From positions 4,048,001 through 4,112,000 of the forward strand of contig NZ_CP040244.1 of assembly GCF_005517195.1 (NCBI RefSeq): a DNA stretch of 64,000 nt, read 5' to 3'. Below are positions 18,291 to 26,557 of this stretch, piece by piece (within the stretch, counting starts at the first letter, position 1; each line of letters starts with the position of its first letter). The position numbers were made by a program, and so were the translations under genes. Source of the stretch: Streptomyces vilmorinianum (lineage in GTDB: Bacteria > Actinomycetota > Actinomycetes > Streptomycetales > Streptomycetaceae). The notes under the pieces are model-generated. The model made no database searches. It saw only the letters and a list, made by a program, of their open reading frames with translations, and was not told the DNA's origin.

Positions 18291-20027
18291 TCAGCGGCCG
18301 TCTCGGTGCGCGTGGGCTTCGGCGAGGACGAGATAGGCGGCGGCGGTCCAGGTGTAGGCGCGATCGCGCAGCCCCGTTCCGGTGAGGGCGTCGAAGTTCT
18401 CGGCGAAGCCGTGGGTTTCGCACAGGGTGCGGAAGCGGGCGCTGATCTCGTCGGCGAGGCGGTGGTGGCCGGCCCGGCGCAGGCCGTCCTCGATGAGGAC
18501 GGTGGCGGGCGCCCAGATGGGGCCGCGCCAGTAGCCGTCGGAGAGGTAGTGGGGTGACGTCGGCAGTTCGGTGGCCAGTCCGTGCGGGGTCAGGTGGGTC
18601 TCGATCCGGGCGGCCAGGGTTCTGCCGATGTTCTCGGGCAGGTGCTCGCCCAGTGCCATCGGCATCAGGTCCAGCAGGCTGGAGCTCTCCCAGGTCGCGA
18701 CGGTGTCGACACCGCGGGCCACGAACCGCTCCCCCGTCCACAGCTCGTCGAGCATCGCGGCCTGCGTCGCCTCGGCGGTGCGCGTCCAGCGCCGGGCCTC
18801 GTCGGGCAGGTCAAGGTCGGTGGCCAGGCGGGCGAGTTCGCGGAGCTGGAGTACGAGGAAGGCGGCCAGGTCGGCGGTGACGACCACGCGCTCGGGGTCG
18901 AAGGTGGTGGCGTTGTCCCAGCCGCTGTCGTTGCCGTGCTGGTAGTGGGGCAGGGCGGCGCCGAAGGCGCGGCGGGCTGTGAGCCAGAAGTCCGTCCACC
19001 GTGCCAACCTGCGGTAGATCTCGGCGAGTTCCGTCCGGCTGAGGGGCTCGGGAAGCCGTCCGCGCAGGTGGGACAGGGTCCAGCCGTGGATGGGCGGTTT
19101 GACGAAGTTGTAGAGGACCTCGGAGTGGGTCACCGAGTCGGGCAGGGCGCCGGTCTCGTCCTGATGGTCGAAGGGCAGGGAGAACTGGTCCCAGGCCAGG
19201 GCGGGGGCACCGGAGGCCAGGGCGAGGGCGTTGAAGCAGTGGTCCCAGCTCCAGACCTTGTCCATCCAGTGCTTGGACATCAGCACCGCGGACCTCGTGA
19301 CCAGGCCCGCCGGACGGACCGTCGCCGACCACAGGACGTACGCCGCGAGTTCGGCGGCCGGGGCGGCGGGCGAGCGCCAGGGGGCCACCGCGTCGACGAA
19401 CGCGGCGAAAGCCTGCTCCGCGGCCGCCACGACGGCGTCGAACGTCTCCGAGGACGTGCAGGGAAGGCGTGCGCTGTCCAGTTCCTCGATCACCGCTTCC
19501 CACACTCCGCCGGGGGCCGCGGTGACGGTGACGCCTCGCTCGCCGCCACCGAGGGCCTGACTGCCTGACACCTCGGCGACGGAACCCGACAGCACGGTGA
19601 TCCGGTAACGGCGCCCGGTCTCGTACGAGGTGAACACGTACGCTCCGTCCACCGGGTCGCGGTAGAAGTAGGTGCCCGTGAAGGGGGTCAGGGCGTCCGC
19701 CGCCGCGGTGACGCGCAGGCCGAGTCCTTCGCCGCGCAGGCGGACGGTGTCCGGTGTGGCGTAGGCGAGGGCTACGCGCCCTTGCTCACCCTTCCAGTCG
19801 AGCAGGCCCGGAGTCGCCTCGACGCGGGTCTCCACGCGCTCGCACGTCGTCGCGTCGAGGGGCGTGAAGCGCAGGATCGCGTGCATGCCGTTCTGATGCG
19901 ACACGAGATGGAGGTCCTCGGCCCGGGTCTTCTCCGCAAGCACGGGAGAGATGCCGAACCAGGAGCCGTGCGTGCTGAACGGGATGTCATGGAGGGAGAA
20001 GGCCGGGCCGGATCGGGCGGCGGTCAT
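18291..20027 (-). CDS. GH63/trehalase-like (alpha/alpha)6 glycoside hydrolase
   Basis: A 578-residue protein with no signal peptide, so it is predicted cytosolic. The N-terminal ~200 residues are beta-rich. The C-terminal (alpha/alpha)6 part has VWSWDHCFNALALA, the acid motif GNDSGWDNATTFD near residue 367, and the late GYWRGPIWAPATVLIEDGL, the pattern shared by GH63 and trehalase-like enzymes. It is often labelled as mannosylglycerate-hydrolase-like or debranching-like. It probably acts on an imported oligosaccharide because it lies between the permeases and the secreted hydrolase. The linkage specificity cannot be read. Confidence 0.75.
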   Translation of the reverse strand: MTAARSGPAFSLHDIPFSTHGSWFGISPVLAEKTRAEDLHLVSHQNGMHAILRFTPLDATTCERVETRVEATPGLLDWKGEQGRVALAYATPDTVRLRGEGLGLRVTAAADALTPFTGTYFYRDPVDGAYVFTSYETGRRYRITVLSGSVAEVSGSQALGGGERGVTVTAAPGGVWEAVIEELDSARLPCTSSETFDAVVAAAEQAFAAFVDAVAPWRSPAAPAAELAAYVLWSATVRPAGLVTRSAVLMSKHWMDKVWSWDHCFNALALASGAPALAWDQFSLPFDHQDETGALPDSVTHSEVLYNFVKPPIHGWTLSHLRGRLPEPLSRTELAEIYRRLARWTDFWLTARRAFGAALPHYQHGNDSGWDNATTFDPERVVVTADLAAFLVLQLRELARLATDLDLPDEARRWTRTAEATQAAMLDELWTGERFVARGVDTVATWESSSLLDLMPMALGEHLPENIGRTLAARIETHLTPHGLATELPTSPHYLSDGYWRGPIWAPATVLIEDGLRRAGHHRLADEISARFRTLCETHGFAENFDALTGTGLRDRAYTWTAAAYLVLAEAHAHRDGR

Positions 20028-20079
20028 GTGGCGTGACTCGTTTCTTCAGCAGGGGTGGCCGGCGGTGGTCACGTGGTGG

Positions 20080-20910
20080 TCAGTCCTTGACGGCTCCGGC
20101 CGTCACGCCTGCGGCGACGTAGCGCTGGGCGAGGACGAGGATCACCGTGGCGGGGAGCGAGGCCACGACGGCGGTGGCCATGATGGCGTTCCACTCCTGG
20201 TTGTTGTTGCCGATGTAGTGGTAGATGCCGAGGGTGATCGGCTCGTGGGCGCCGCCGTTGGCCAGCGTGCCGGCGAAGACGAAGTCGGACCAGGACCACA
20301 GGAACGCGAACAGCGACACGGTGACGACCGCGTTGCGGCTCATCGGCAGCACCACGGACCGGAAGGTGCGCCAGGGCCCGGCTCCGTCCATCTGCGCGGC
20401 CTGGAGCAGCTCGCCGGGGATGCCGGACATGAACGCGGTGAAGATCAGCACCGCGAAGGGGACGGCCAGGGTGGAGTCGGCGACGATCAGGCCGGGGACG
20501 GACTGGAGCAGGCCGAGCTGGAGGTAGATGGCGTAGAAGCCCATCGCCATGATGATGCCCGGGATCATCTGGGCCACCAGGAGGAGGAAGCCGAGGGCTC
20601 CCCCGCCGCGCGGGCGGAGTTTCGCCAGCGCGTATCCGGCGGGCGCCGCCAGCGCCACGGTCAGCACGACCGTGCCCAAGCCGATGATCAGGCTGGTGCC
20701 CAGGTAGGGCAACTGCTGGTCGAACACGGCGCGGTAGCCGGCCAGCGTGCCGTGCACGGGAAACAGGTCGGGCGGGGACGCGCGCATGTCCTGATCACGG
20801 GTGAAGGACACGTTGAGCATCCAGTAGACCGGGAAGAGCATGACGGCGGTGAGCGCCAGGCCGAGGGCGGTCTTCCACCCCGTACCGCGGAGCCGGTGCA
20901 CCAGGTTCAT
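20080..20910 (-). CDS. ABC sugar permease, MalG type
   Basis: A 276-residue inner-membrane protein with six predicted helices and the permease EAA loop LLQAAQMDGAGPWRTFRSVVLP near residue 180, which contacts the ATPase. The N-terminus (VMLFPVYWMLNVSFT) and the C-terminal tail GAVKD are typical of the CUT1 second permease. Its ATG overlaps the previous permease stop (ATGA). No ATP-binding gene is in this operon; the shared MsiK-type ATPase known from Streptomyces is the expected partner. Confidence 0.92.
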   Translation of the reverse strand: MNLVHRLRGTGWKTALGLALTAVMLFPVYWMLNVSFTRDQDMRASPPDLFPVHGTLAGYRAVFDQQLPYLGTSLIIGLGTVVLTVALAAPAGYALAKLRPRGGGALGFLLLVAQMIPGIIMAMGFYAIYLQLGLLQSVPGLIVADSTLAVPFAVLIFTAFMSGIPGELLQAAQMDGAGPWRTFRSVVLPMSRNAVVTVSLFAFLWSWSDFVFAGTLANGGAHEPITLGIYHYIGNNNQEWNAIMATAVVASLPATVILVLAQRYVAAGVTAGAVKD

Positions 20911-21896
20911 GCCAGTGCCTGCTTTCTCTGGACCCTCAGGTACAACAGGCCGAAGGCAAGGGCGGCGACGACGAGGAGGTTGCCGACGGCCGCGCCGGGG
21001 CCGAAGGCGGGCAGCAGGTTGCCGAAGCCGAGCTGGTAGGACCAGGTGGCGAAGGTGGTGGACGAGTCGGCCGGGCCGCCCTTGGTCATGATCCAGATGA
21101 TGTCGAAGACCTTGAGCGTGTAGACCAGCCCCAGCAGCAGGGTGATCGCGGACACGGGGCGCAGCAGCGGGAAGGTGATGCTCCAGAAGCGTCGCCAGGC
21201 GCTCGCGCCGTCGAGGGCGGCCGCTTCGTAGAGGCCGTGCGGGATGGACTGGAGGCCGCTGTAGAGCACGACCAGGTTGAACGGCACGCCGATCCAGACG
21301 TTCGCGATGATCACCGAGGTCAGTGACCACTCCGGGGAGGTGAGCCAGTTCACCGATCCGATGCCGACGGCGTGCAGAGCCGCGTTGACGACACCGGAGT
21401 CGCTGTTGAGCATCCATGACCAGGTGGAGGCGGACACGATGAGCGGCAGCAGCCACGGAACCAGGAACAGCGCCCGCAGGGTCGCGGAGAGCTTGAAGTG
21501 CTGGTTGAAGAAGACCGCGAGGGCCAGGCCTATGACGTACTGGAACAACAGACACACGGCGGTGAAGACGACGGTGTTGGTCAGAGCCGGGCCGAAGGTC
21601 GGGGCGTCGAAGATCGTCCGGTAGTTCGCGAGGCCGGTGAACGGCGCGTCGCCCTGGACGAAGGAGCGGACGGTGTAGTCGCGCAGGCTCAGGTCGAGAT
21701 TGCGGTAGAGCGGATAGGCGTAGAAGAGGGTGAGGTAAAGGGTGACCGGGGCGAGGAAGGCCCAGGCGGCCCACTGCTGGGAGGAGGGGCGACGACGCCG
21801 GTGCGCGGTGGGGGCCGGAGGCGGGGCGGCGGCGGCCGCCGCCCCCTTCCGGTCACGTACCGGCCGGCGGCCCGGCAGGTGTGTCATGCGATTCAT
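20907..21896 (-). CDS. ABC sugar permease, MalF type
   Basis: A 329-residue CUT1 permease. After a basic, Ala/Pro-rich cytosolic N-terminus (to about residue 40) come six membrane helices starting AWAFLAPVTLYLTLFYAYPL. The EAA loop is LYEAAALDGASAWRRFWSITFP. An internal ATG three codons later (21887) is also possible. It overlaps the next gene by 4 bp and follows the binding-protein gene by 33 bp, giving a standard order of binding protein, MalF, MalG. Confidence 0.92.
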   Translation of the reverse strand: MNRMTHLPGRRPVRDRKGAAAAAAPPPAPTAHRRRRPSSQQWAAWAFLAPVTLYLTLFYAYPLYRNLDLSLRDYTVRSFVQGDAPFTGLANYRTIFDAPTFGPALTNTVVFTAVCLLFQYVIGLALAVFFNQHFKLSATLRALFLVPWLLPLIVSASTWSWMLNSDSGVVNAALHAVGIGSVNWLTSPEWSLTSVIIANVWIGVPFNLVVLYSGLQSIPHGLYEAAALDGASAWRRFWSITFPLLRPVSAITLLLGLVYTLKVFDIIWIMTKGGPADSSTTFATWSYQLGFGNLLPAFGPGAAVGNLLVVAALAFGLLYLRVQRKQALA

Positions 21897-21929
21897 CAGC
21901 GAAGCCCTGGGTCGCGGTTGCCTGACGGT

Positions 21930-23171
21930 TTACTTGACGGCGTCCTGTGCCGTGGTGAGCGCGTCCTTGGGCGACTTGGAGCCGCTGAGGGCGGTCTGGA
22001 CCGCCTTCCACAGCTGCTCGGAGATCTTCGGGTACGTGGTGCCCAGGTCGTCGCTGGTGCGCCCCTTGGCGGCCTTGACCGCGTCGATCCAGGGCTTCAG
22101 CTCGGCGTTCGCCGCCAGCTGCTTGTCCTGGACCTCGCTGGTGGGGGCCACGTAGGACAGGGTGGTGTCGGTGTCGTACAGGTTCTCGACGCTGGTCAGG
22201 CAGGAAACCAGCTTCTGGGAGACGGCGTAGCGGCCCGTGTCGCCCTGGACCGGTACGGTGACGAACTCGCCACCCGTCGGGGCCGCGGCATTCCCGCCCG
22301 AAGCACCGGGGATGGGCAGGACTCCGTAGTCGATGCCGACCTTCTTGGCGCCTGCGAGCTGCCAGGTGCCGTTCTCGGCGAAGGCGTAGTCACCGCTGGC
22401 GAACTCCTGCCAGCTGGTGGTCTGGGTGTTGTTGAGCACCGAGTTCGGGGCGTACCCCTCCTTCAGCCAGTCGGTCCAGAGCTTCAGCGCCGAGGCGCCC
22501 TCGGGGGAGTCGAGTTCGGTCAGCTTGGCGCCCGAGCCCCAGAACCAGGGCAAGAACTGGAAGCTGCCTTCCTCCGTACCGATCGCCGAGAAGGTGATGC
22601 CCTTCTTACCGGCCGTCTTGACCTTCGCGAGGGCCGCCGTCAGCGACTCCCAGTCCTTGACCGAGGCGATGTCGACGCCGGCCTCCGCGAGGACCTTCTT
22701 GTTGTAGTAGAGGGCGAGGGTGTTGGCGCCGATCGGCGTGCCGTAGGTCTTGCCGCCCGGCTGGCCGGCCGCGAGCAGGTTGGGGTCGATCTTCGAGGTG
22801 TCCAGTTTGTTGTCGTCGGTGGTGGTGAGCACGCCGGCCTCGGCCAGGGTCGACACCACCGGATTGTCGACGATGAGGACGTCGGCGGAGTTGTCCTGCT
22901 GCGCCGCCAGCAGCGCCTTGTTGGCCAGGTCACTGGTGTCGAAGGCGGTCCGCTTGATCTTCACGCCGGCCTTGGTGCCGCAGTCGTCCAGCAGCTTCGC
23001 CCAGGCCGAGGTCTTGTCGAACTGGGGGTACGGGTCCCAGATGGTGTAGGTGCCGCTGCCGGCGTCCTTGGTGTCCGTGCTGCCGGAGCCGGAGGAGCAG
23101 GCGGTGCCGGCGACGGCCATGACGGTCGAGAGGGACACGGCGGCGAGAAGCCGTCTCGAGAAGCTGTGCAT
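21930..23171 (-). CDS. Extracellular sugar-binding lipoprotein of ABC importer
   Basis: A 413-residue protein with a lipoprotein signal peptide: SRRLLAAVSLSTVMAVAGTACSSG, lipobox AGTAC, mature Cys near residue 25. The mature part has the family-1 solute-binding fold signs: ADVLIVDNPVVSTLAEAGVL, GTPIGANTLALYYNKKVLAEAG and WQEFASGDYAFAENGTWQLA. It captures an oligosaccharide outside the membrane and delivers it to the two permeases downstream. It is the first gene of the operon. A 14-bp palindrome lies 19 bp upstream of its start. Confidence 0.92.
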   Translation of the reverse strand: MHSFSRRLLAAVSLSTVMAVAGTACSSGSGSTDTKDAGSGTYTIWDPYPQFDKTSAWAKLLDDCGTKAGVKIKRTAFDTSDLANKALLAAQQDNSADVLIVDNPVVSTLAEAGVLTTTDDNKLDTSKIDPNLLAAGQPGGKTYGTPIGANTLALYYNKKVLAEAGVDIASVKDWESLTAALAKVKTAGKKGITFSAIGTEEGSFQFLPWFWGSGAKLTELDSPEGASALKLWTDWLKEGYAPNSVLNNTQTTSWQEFASGDYAFAENGTWQLAGAKKVGIDYGVLPIPGASGGNAAAPTGGEFVTVPVQGDTGRYAVSQKLVSCLTSVENLYDTDTTLSYVAPTSEVQDKQLAANAELKPWIDAVKAAKGRTSDDLGTTYPKISEQLWKAVQTALSGSKSPKDALTTAQDAVK

Positions 23172-23189
23172 GGCGGGTCCTTGGCTTTG

Positions 23190-23203
23190 GGCACACGTGT
23201 GCC
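23190..23203. promoter_or_regulatory. Candidate operator palindrome GGCACACGTGTGCC
   Basis: A perfect 14-bp palindrome with a central CG, placed 19 bp upstream of the binding-lipoprotein start codon. Its position fits a repressor site or a site within the leader. It differs from the two palindromes in front of the neighbouring LacI gene, so a different regulator may bind it. Confidence 0.5.
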
Positions 23204-23306
23204 GTGGTAGGGGTGACTGGGGAAAGCGGCACGCCGAACGGCGACGAGGGGCGGGTGCCGGGTGACAGGGGAGGTGCGGGAAGAAGGGAGAGGACGGGCG
23301 AGGGGG

Positions 23307-24335
23307 TCAGGCTTCGCCGGGTGATGTGCCGGTGGCGGGTCCTGTGCTGGCCCGCAGGGAGATCGGCGGTGCGAGCAGGTGCTGCCGGGGCGGCGCGTCG
23401 GGATGGTCGATCCGCTCGACGAGCAGGTCCACAGCCCGCCGGCCCATCTCCTCCGCGGGCACGTCCGCCGCGGTGAGCTGGGGGGTCACCGTCTCCGCCC
23501 ACCGGCCGGCCACGACTCCGGTGACGGAGAAGTCGCGCGGCACATGACGGCCCGCATGCGCGAGCCCTCGATACAGGCCCCCCAAGGCGGCCTCGTTCAG
23601 CGTGACCAGGGCCGTGGTGGCCGGGTCGTCGTGCAGAATCCGCTCCAGGCAGATCTGGCCCGAGGCCGCATCGTCCCCGCAGCAGTACGTCCGTACCGTC
23701 AGCCCGCGCTCGGCCGCGGCCTTCGCGAACCCGTCCAGTCCCCGGTGCGCGGACTCATAACCGGCCCCCACCAGCTGCGCGGGCCGGTTGACGAACGCGA
23801 CCCGGCGGTGACCCAGATCCGCGAGATGGTGTACGCAGGCCGCCGCGAGCGCGGTGTGGTCCAGGCCGACCCACCAGCCGCCTTCCGGGTGCGCGGTACG
23901 GCCGATGGCGACGGACGGGAAGCCCAGTTCGGCCAGATGGTCGACCCGGTCGTCCCGCAGCCTGATCTCCATCAGGATCGCCCCGTCGACCCGCCGCTGT
24001 CCCAGCAACCGCTGGAAGGAGCGGTCGCTGTCCACACCGCTCGGGGAAAGCAGCACGTCGTAGTCGTACGCCGCCGCGGCCTCCACCACACTGCCGATGA
24101 AGTCCAGCTGCATGCCGGTGTAGTGGTTACCGGCCGGCGGGAAGACGAGACCGATCGTGTTGGTCCGGCCGTTGGCCAGGGCTCGCGCACTCGCGTTGGG
24201 CTGGTATCCCAGCTCGTCGATGACCCGCTGGATCTTCCGGCGGGTGTCCTCCGACACCGGACGCTTGCCGCTCAGGGCATACGACACGGTGCTCCGCGAG
24301 ACACCCGCCCGCATGGCGATCTCACCGATGTTCAC
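23307..24335 (-). CDS. LacI-family transcriptional regulator
   Basis: A 342-residue protein from GTG 24335, with GAAGGAG about 6 bases upstream; the longer frame to 24425 has no ribosome site and poor sequence. The N-terminal helix-turn-helix reads NIGEIAMRAGVSRSTVSYALSGKRPV, with the hinge NASARALANGRT near 55. The periplasmic-binding-like effector domain follows (GLVFPPAGNHYTGMQLDF to PPISLRASTG). It most likely represses the adjacent ABC/glycosidase operon when its sugar is absent. Two palindromes lie just upstream of its own start, suggesting autoregulation. Confidence 0.9.
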   Translation of the reverse strand: MNIGEIAMRAGVSRSTVSYALSGKRPVSEDTRRKIQRVIDELGYQPNASARALANGRTNTIGLVFPPAGNHYTGMQLDFIGSVVEAAAAYDYDVLLSPSGVDSDRSFQRLLGQRRVDGAILMEIRLRDDRVDHLAELGFPSVAIGRTAHPEGGWWVGLDHTALAAACVHHLADLGHRRVAFVNRPAQLVGAGYESAHRGLDGFAKAAAERGLTVRTYCCGDDAASGQICLERILHDDPATTALVTLNEAALGGLYRGLAHAGRHVPRDFSVTGVVAGRWAETVTPQLTAADVPAEEMGRRAVDLLVERIDHPDAPPRQHLLAPPISLRASTGPATGTSPGEA

Positions 24336-24348
24336 GGCGACTCCTTCA

Positions 24349-24362
24349 TCGAACCGATTCGA
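24349..24362. promoter_or_regulatory. Candidate LacI operator 1
   Basis: TCGAACCGATTCGA, an inverted repeat with 5-bp arms TCGAA/TTCGA, located 14 bp upstream of the LacI start codon. The central dinucleotide pair is imperfect. It shares CGAACCG with the site at 24426. Confidence 0.55.
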
Positions 24363-24425
24363 CGCTCCCGGATGGGGAGAAGCCAGTCGTACGCAGAGGA
24401 TGGGAGTGACATGTCGACCCGGCAT

Positions 24426-24437
24426 CGAACCGGTTCG
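24426..24437. promoter_or_regulatory. Candidate LacI operator 2
   Basis: CGAACCGGTTCG, a perfect 12-bp palindrome with central CG, the form typical of LacI-family operators. It lies 77 bp from the first site, and the pair could be bound together by a LacI dimer pair. Confidence 0.6.
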
Positions 24438-24439
24438 CG

Positions 24440-25086
24440 TTGAAGGGAAGCTAGGAGCTGACCCGTACGGGTGTCAATACCTCGCACACACCCGCGGAAA
24501 CACGTCGGAAATCCGCACACGCGACCCCACGGCCACCCGCCGGCCCCACACCCACCACGCCTCACACATCCGGCAACGCGACGGACGGGACGGACCGCAC
24601 GCGGTTGTTACGGCAACCGCCTCTTCAGGCCCCACGGACCACGGAGGTCGGAGACATTGACGCGTCCCGCTACACCCACTTAAAGTCTGCCCGATTGCAG
24701 GAACAGTGTTCGATTTCTCGGACGACTTGGTCTGGGCCGGACCGGACAGGAAATGGGCTGCGCGGCCTCCCCTTGATCAATGACCGCGACAGCACACCGC
24801 AAGACGCCACAGCGGTCACGACCGGGGGGCGGAAAGAGCAACGGGCGGCGACAAGCCACCCCGACCATACGCCGGTTCGGCGGCGCGCTCCGGAAGGAGC
24901 ACGGGATCCGATGGCAGATCCTCAGTGACCATCCCATTCGTCGTGCGGGTCAGGGCGCTGCCAGAGTTCGTCGATCGCGACAAGGTCGAGGGGTACCGGC
25001 CGAATCCGGTCCTGGAGCCGTGGTGCTTCCACTCAGCCGAGGCTGAGAGGTGAGCCGCGCCGGCAACCGCATGAAATGATCTTGGT
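24440..25086. other. Gene-poor gap with hairpin and scattered short frames
   Basis: No recognisable gene in about 650 bp. A perfect 7-bp hairpin GCGGTTG (24601-24607) / CAACCGC (24614-24620) is present. A 42-codon frame from GTG 24925 to 25053 reads as plausible protein (ends PWCFHSAEAER) but has no known family. The next segment is a transposase remnant, so the whole gap is probably a scar of past insertions. Confidence 0.45.
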
Positions 25087-25226
25087 ATGGCCGATGTGAT
25101 CACGGCATCGGAGTCTGCCTGGACAGCCCGTTCGCCGGGCCGAGCCCGCTCCAGTTCGGCGAGTCGCTGACGTTCTGCGCCGATGCTCGCGCTCCGGCCC
25201 CGCAAGGGGTTCGCCAAGGACACCGT
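25087..25226 (+). pseudogene. Remnant of IS5-family-type transposase
   Basis: ATG 25087 opens MADVITASESAW, and after a frame change and an internal loss the same frame resumes with MLALRPRKGFAKDTVL. In intact Streptomyces transposases of this group the first segment is the N-terminus and the second is the stretch just before the first catalytic Asp (VDGTLVPT), which is missing here. About 90 codons between the two segments are deleted and nothing recognisable of the catalytic core remains. No terminal inverted repeats were found. Assignment is from recall of the family. Confidence 0.55.
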
Positions 25227-25417
25227 GCTCCGGACCACACGCGGTCCAGCATCCCGCGATCGACGCAACGCAGGCCTGTGCTTTTGCCCGTCAGGAGCCT
25301 CACACGGGTGCCTGCGAGCATGGGGCTGCTCAGCCGGCCCGGATGCGAGCTCCATGCGAGTGAGTGTCGCATGGCGGCCTTCGGCTTCGCTTCCCCACCG
25401 AGGTGCTCACGCGGCGG

Positions 25418-26401
25418 TCAGAGCTCCGGTGCGAGACCACGCTCGCGCAGCCAGGACAGCTGGACCGGCGGGTTGGAGCCGTACCCGCCGCCGTGGTCGC
25501 CGAAGGGCCAGACGGTCATGGTGCGGTCCTCGCCCCGGTAGTGGTTGTAGGCGGCGTAGACCGTGGAGGGTGGGCAGATCGGGTCCATCAGGGCGACGCT
25601 GAACAGCCCCGGTGCGGTGGCCCGTTGGGCGAAGTGGACGCCGTCGAAGTAGTCGAGGGTGGCGAGGGTCTGTTCCACGCGGTCGCGACTGTGCCAGCGC
25701 AGGTACTCGGCGATCTCCGGGTACGGGCCCTCCCCCGTGATCTGCACGGCGCGGCGGAAGTGGCACAGGAACGGGACGTCCGGCAGTGCCGCCGCCACGC
25801 GGTCTCCGGCGAGAGCGGCGACGGCGAGGGTCAGGCCGCCACCCTGGCTGCCTCCGGCCACCACGATCCTCCGCGGGTCGAGGCCGGGCAGCGCGGCGAC
25901 GGAGTCCACGGCGCGTACGCAGTCGGTGATCAGCCGCCGGTAGTAGTAGTTCTCGGGGCAGTCGATGCCTCGGGTCATGAACCCCCCGGCCCACTGCGTG
26001 CCGTCGCCCGCCGTCCGGTCCGGGGTGTCGTGGCCCTGGCCCCGGCTGTCGACGACGAGCTGGGCGTAGCCGGCGGCGGACCAGAACAGGTGGTCGGTGG
26101 GCAGACCACGGCCGCCGCTGTAGCCGATGTACGTGACGACGACCGGCAGCGGTCCCTCCGTGCCGCGTGGGCGCAGGAGCCAGGCGGCCACCGGCTCGCC
26201 GTCCCAGCCGGGGAAGCGCACGTCGTCGACTTCGACGGTGTGCAGCAGGTGCGCGGAAGTGACCCGTTCGGCCTTGATCGTCCCGTCGTAGGACCGGGCT
26301 TCGGCGAGGGTGCGGCGCCAGAACGCGTCGAAGTCGTTCGGAGCGGTCAGTTGCGGCTGGTAGCCGACGAGGTCGTCAGTCCCGAGGTCGGTGAGCGGCA
26401 T
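25418..26401 (-). CDS. CE7 acetylxylan / oligosaccharide acetyl esterase
   Basis: A 327-residue alpha/beta hydrolase of the AXE1/cephalosporin-deacetylase group, with no signal peptide, as usual for CE7. The conserved RGQG (VVDSRGQGHD) lies near 117, nucleophile elbow VAGGSQGGGL near 184, catalytic Asp in MDPICPPST near 270, and catalytic His in PFGDHGGGYGSN near 302. It removes acetyl groups from imported xylo- or xyloglucan oligosaccharides. It lies downstream of the GH3 gene on the same strand, 156 bp away with a hairpin in between, so read-through would give partial co-expression. A decayed relative of its C-terminus lies at 60174-60329. Confidence 0.88.
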   Translation of the reverse strand: MPLTDLGTDDLVGYQPQLTAPNDFDAFWRRTLAEARSYDGTIKAERVTSAHLLHTVEVDDVRFPGWDGEPVAAWLLRPRGTEGPLPVVVTYIGYSGGRGLPTDHLFWSAAGYAQLVVDSRGQGHDTPDRTAGDGTQWAGGFMTRGIDCPENYYYRRLITDCVRAVDSVAALPGLDPRRIVVAGGSQGGGLTLAVAALAGDRVAAALPDVPFLCHFRRAVQITGEGPYPEIAEYLRWHSRDRVEQTLATLDYFDGVHFAQRATAPGLFSVALMDPICPPSTVYAAYNHYRGEDRTMTVWPFGDHGGGYGSNPPVQLSWLRERGLAPEL

Positions 26402-26499
26402 GGGGCTTCCTCCGGTCGGAGTGTGGACGAGGGGGCGGGGGTTCGAGTGGCATCGGGACCACGCCCCTCGCGGTCCAAGGCACGGCTGGGCAAGGGAGT

Positions 26500-26533
26500 G
26501 GCGGCCCGTCCTCCCCCCGTCGGACGGGCCGCC
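26500..26533 (-). terminator. Hairpin between GH3 and CE7 genes
   Basis: An 11-bp stem GGCGGCCCGTC (26500-26510) / GACGGGCCGCC (26523-26533) with a 12-base C-rich loop, 25 bp past the GH3 stop. Its position suggests a terminator or attenuator reducing expression of the CE7 gene. Confidence 0.65.
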
Positions 26534-26557
26534 GGCTTGCGGTTCGGGCGCAAGCGG

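Noticed and set aside
24925..25053. A 42-codon plus-strand frame from GTG, ending PWCFHSAEAER
   Set aside because: It reads like protein but is short, has no recognisable family and lies among remnants, so it is mentioned only in the gap entry.
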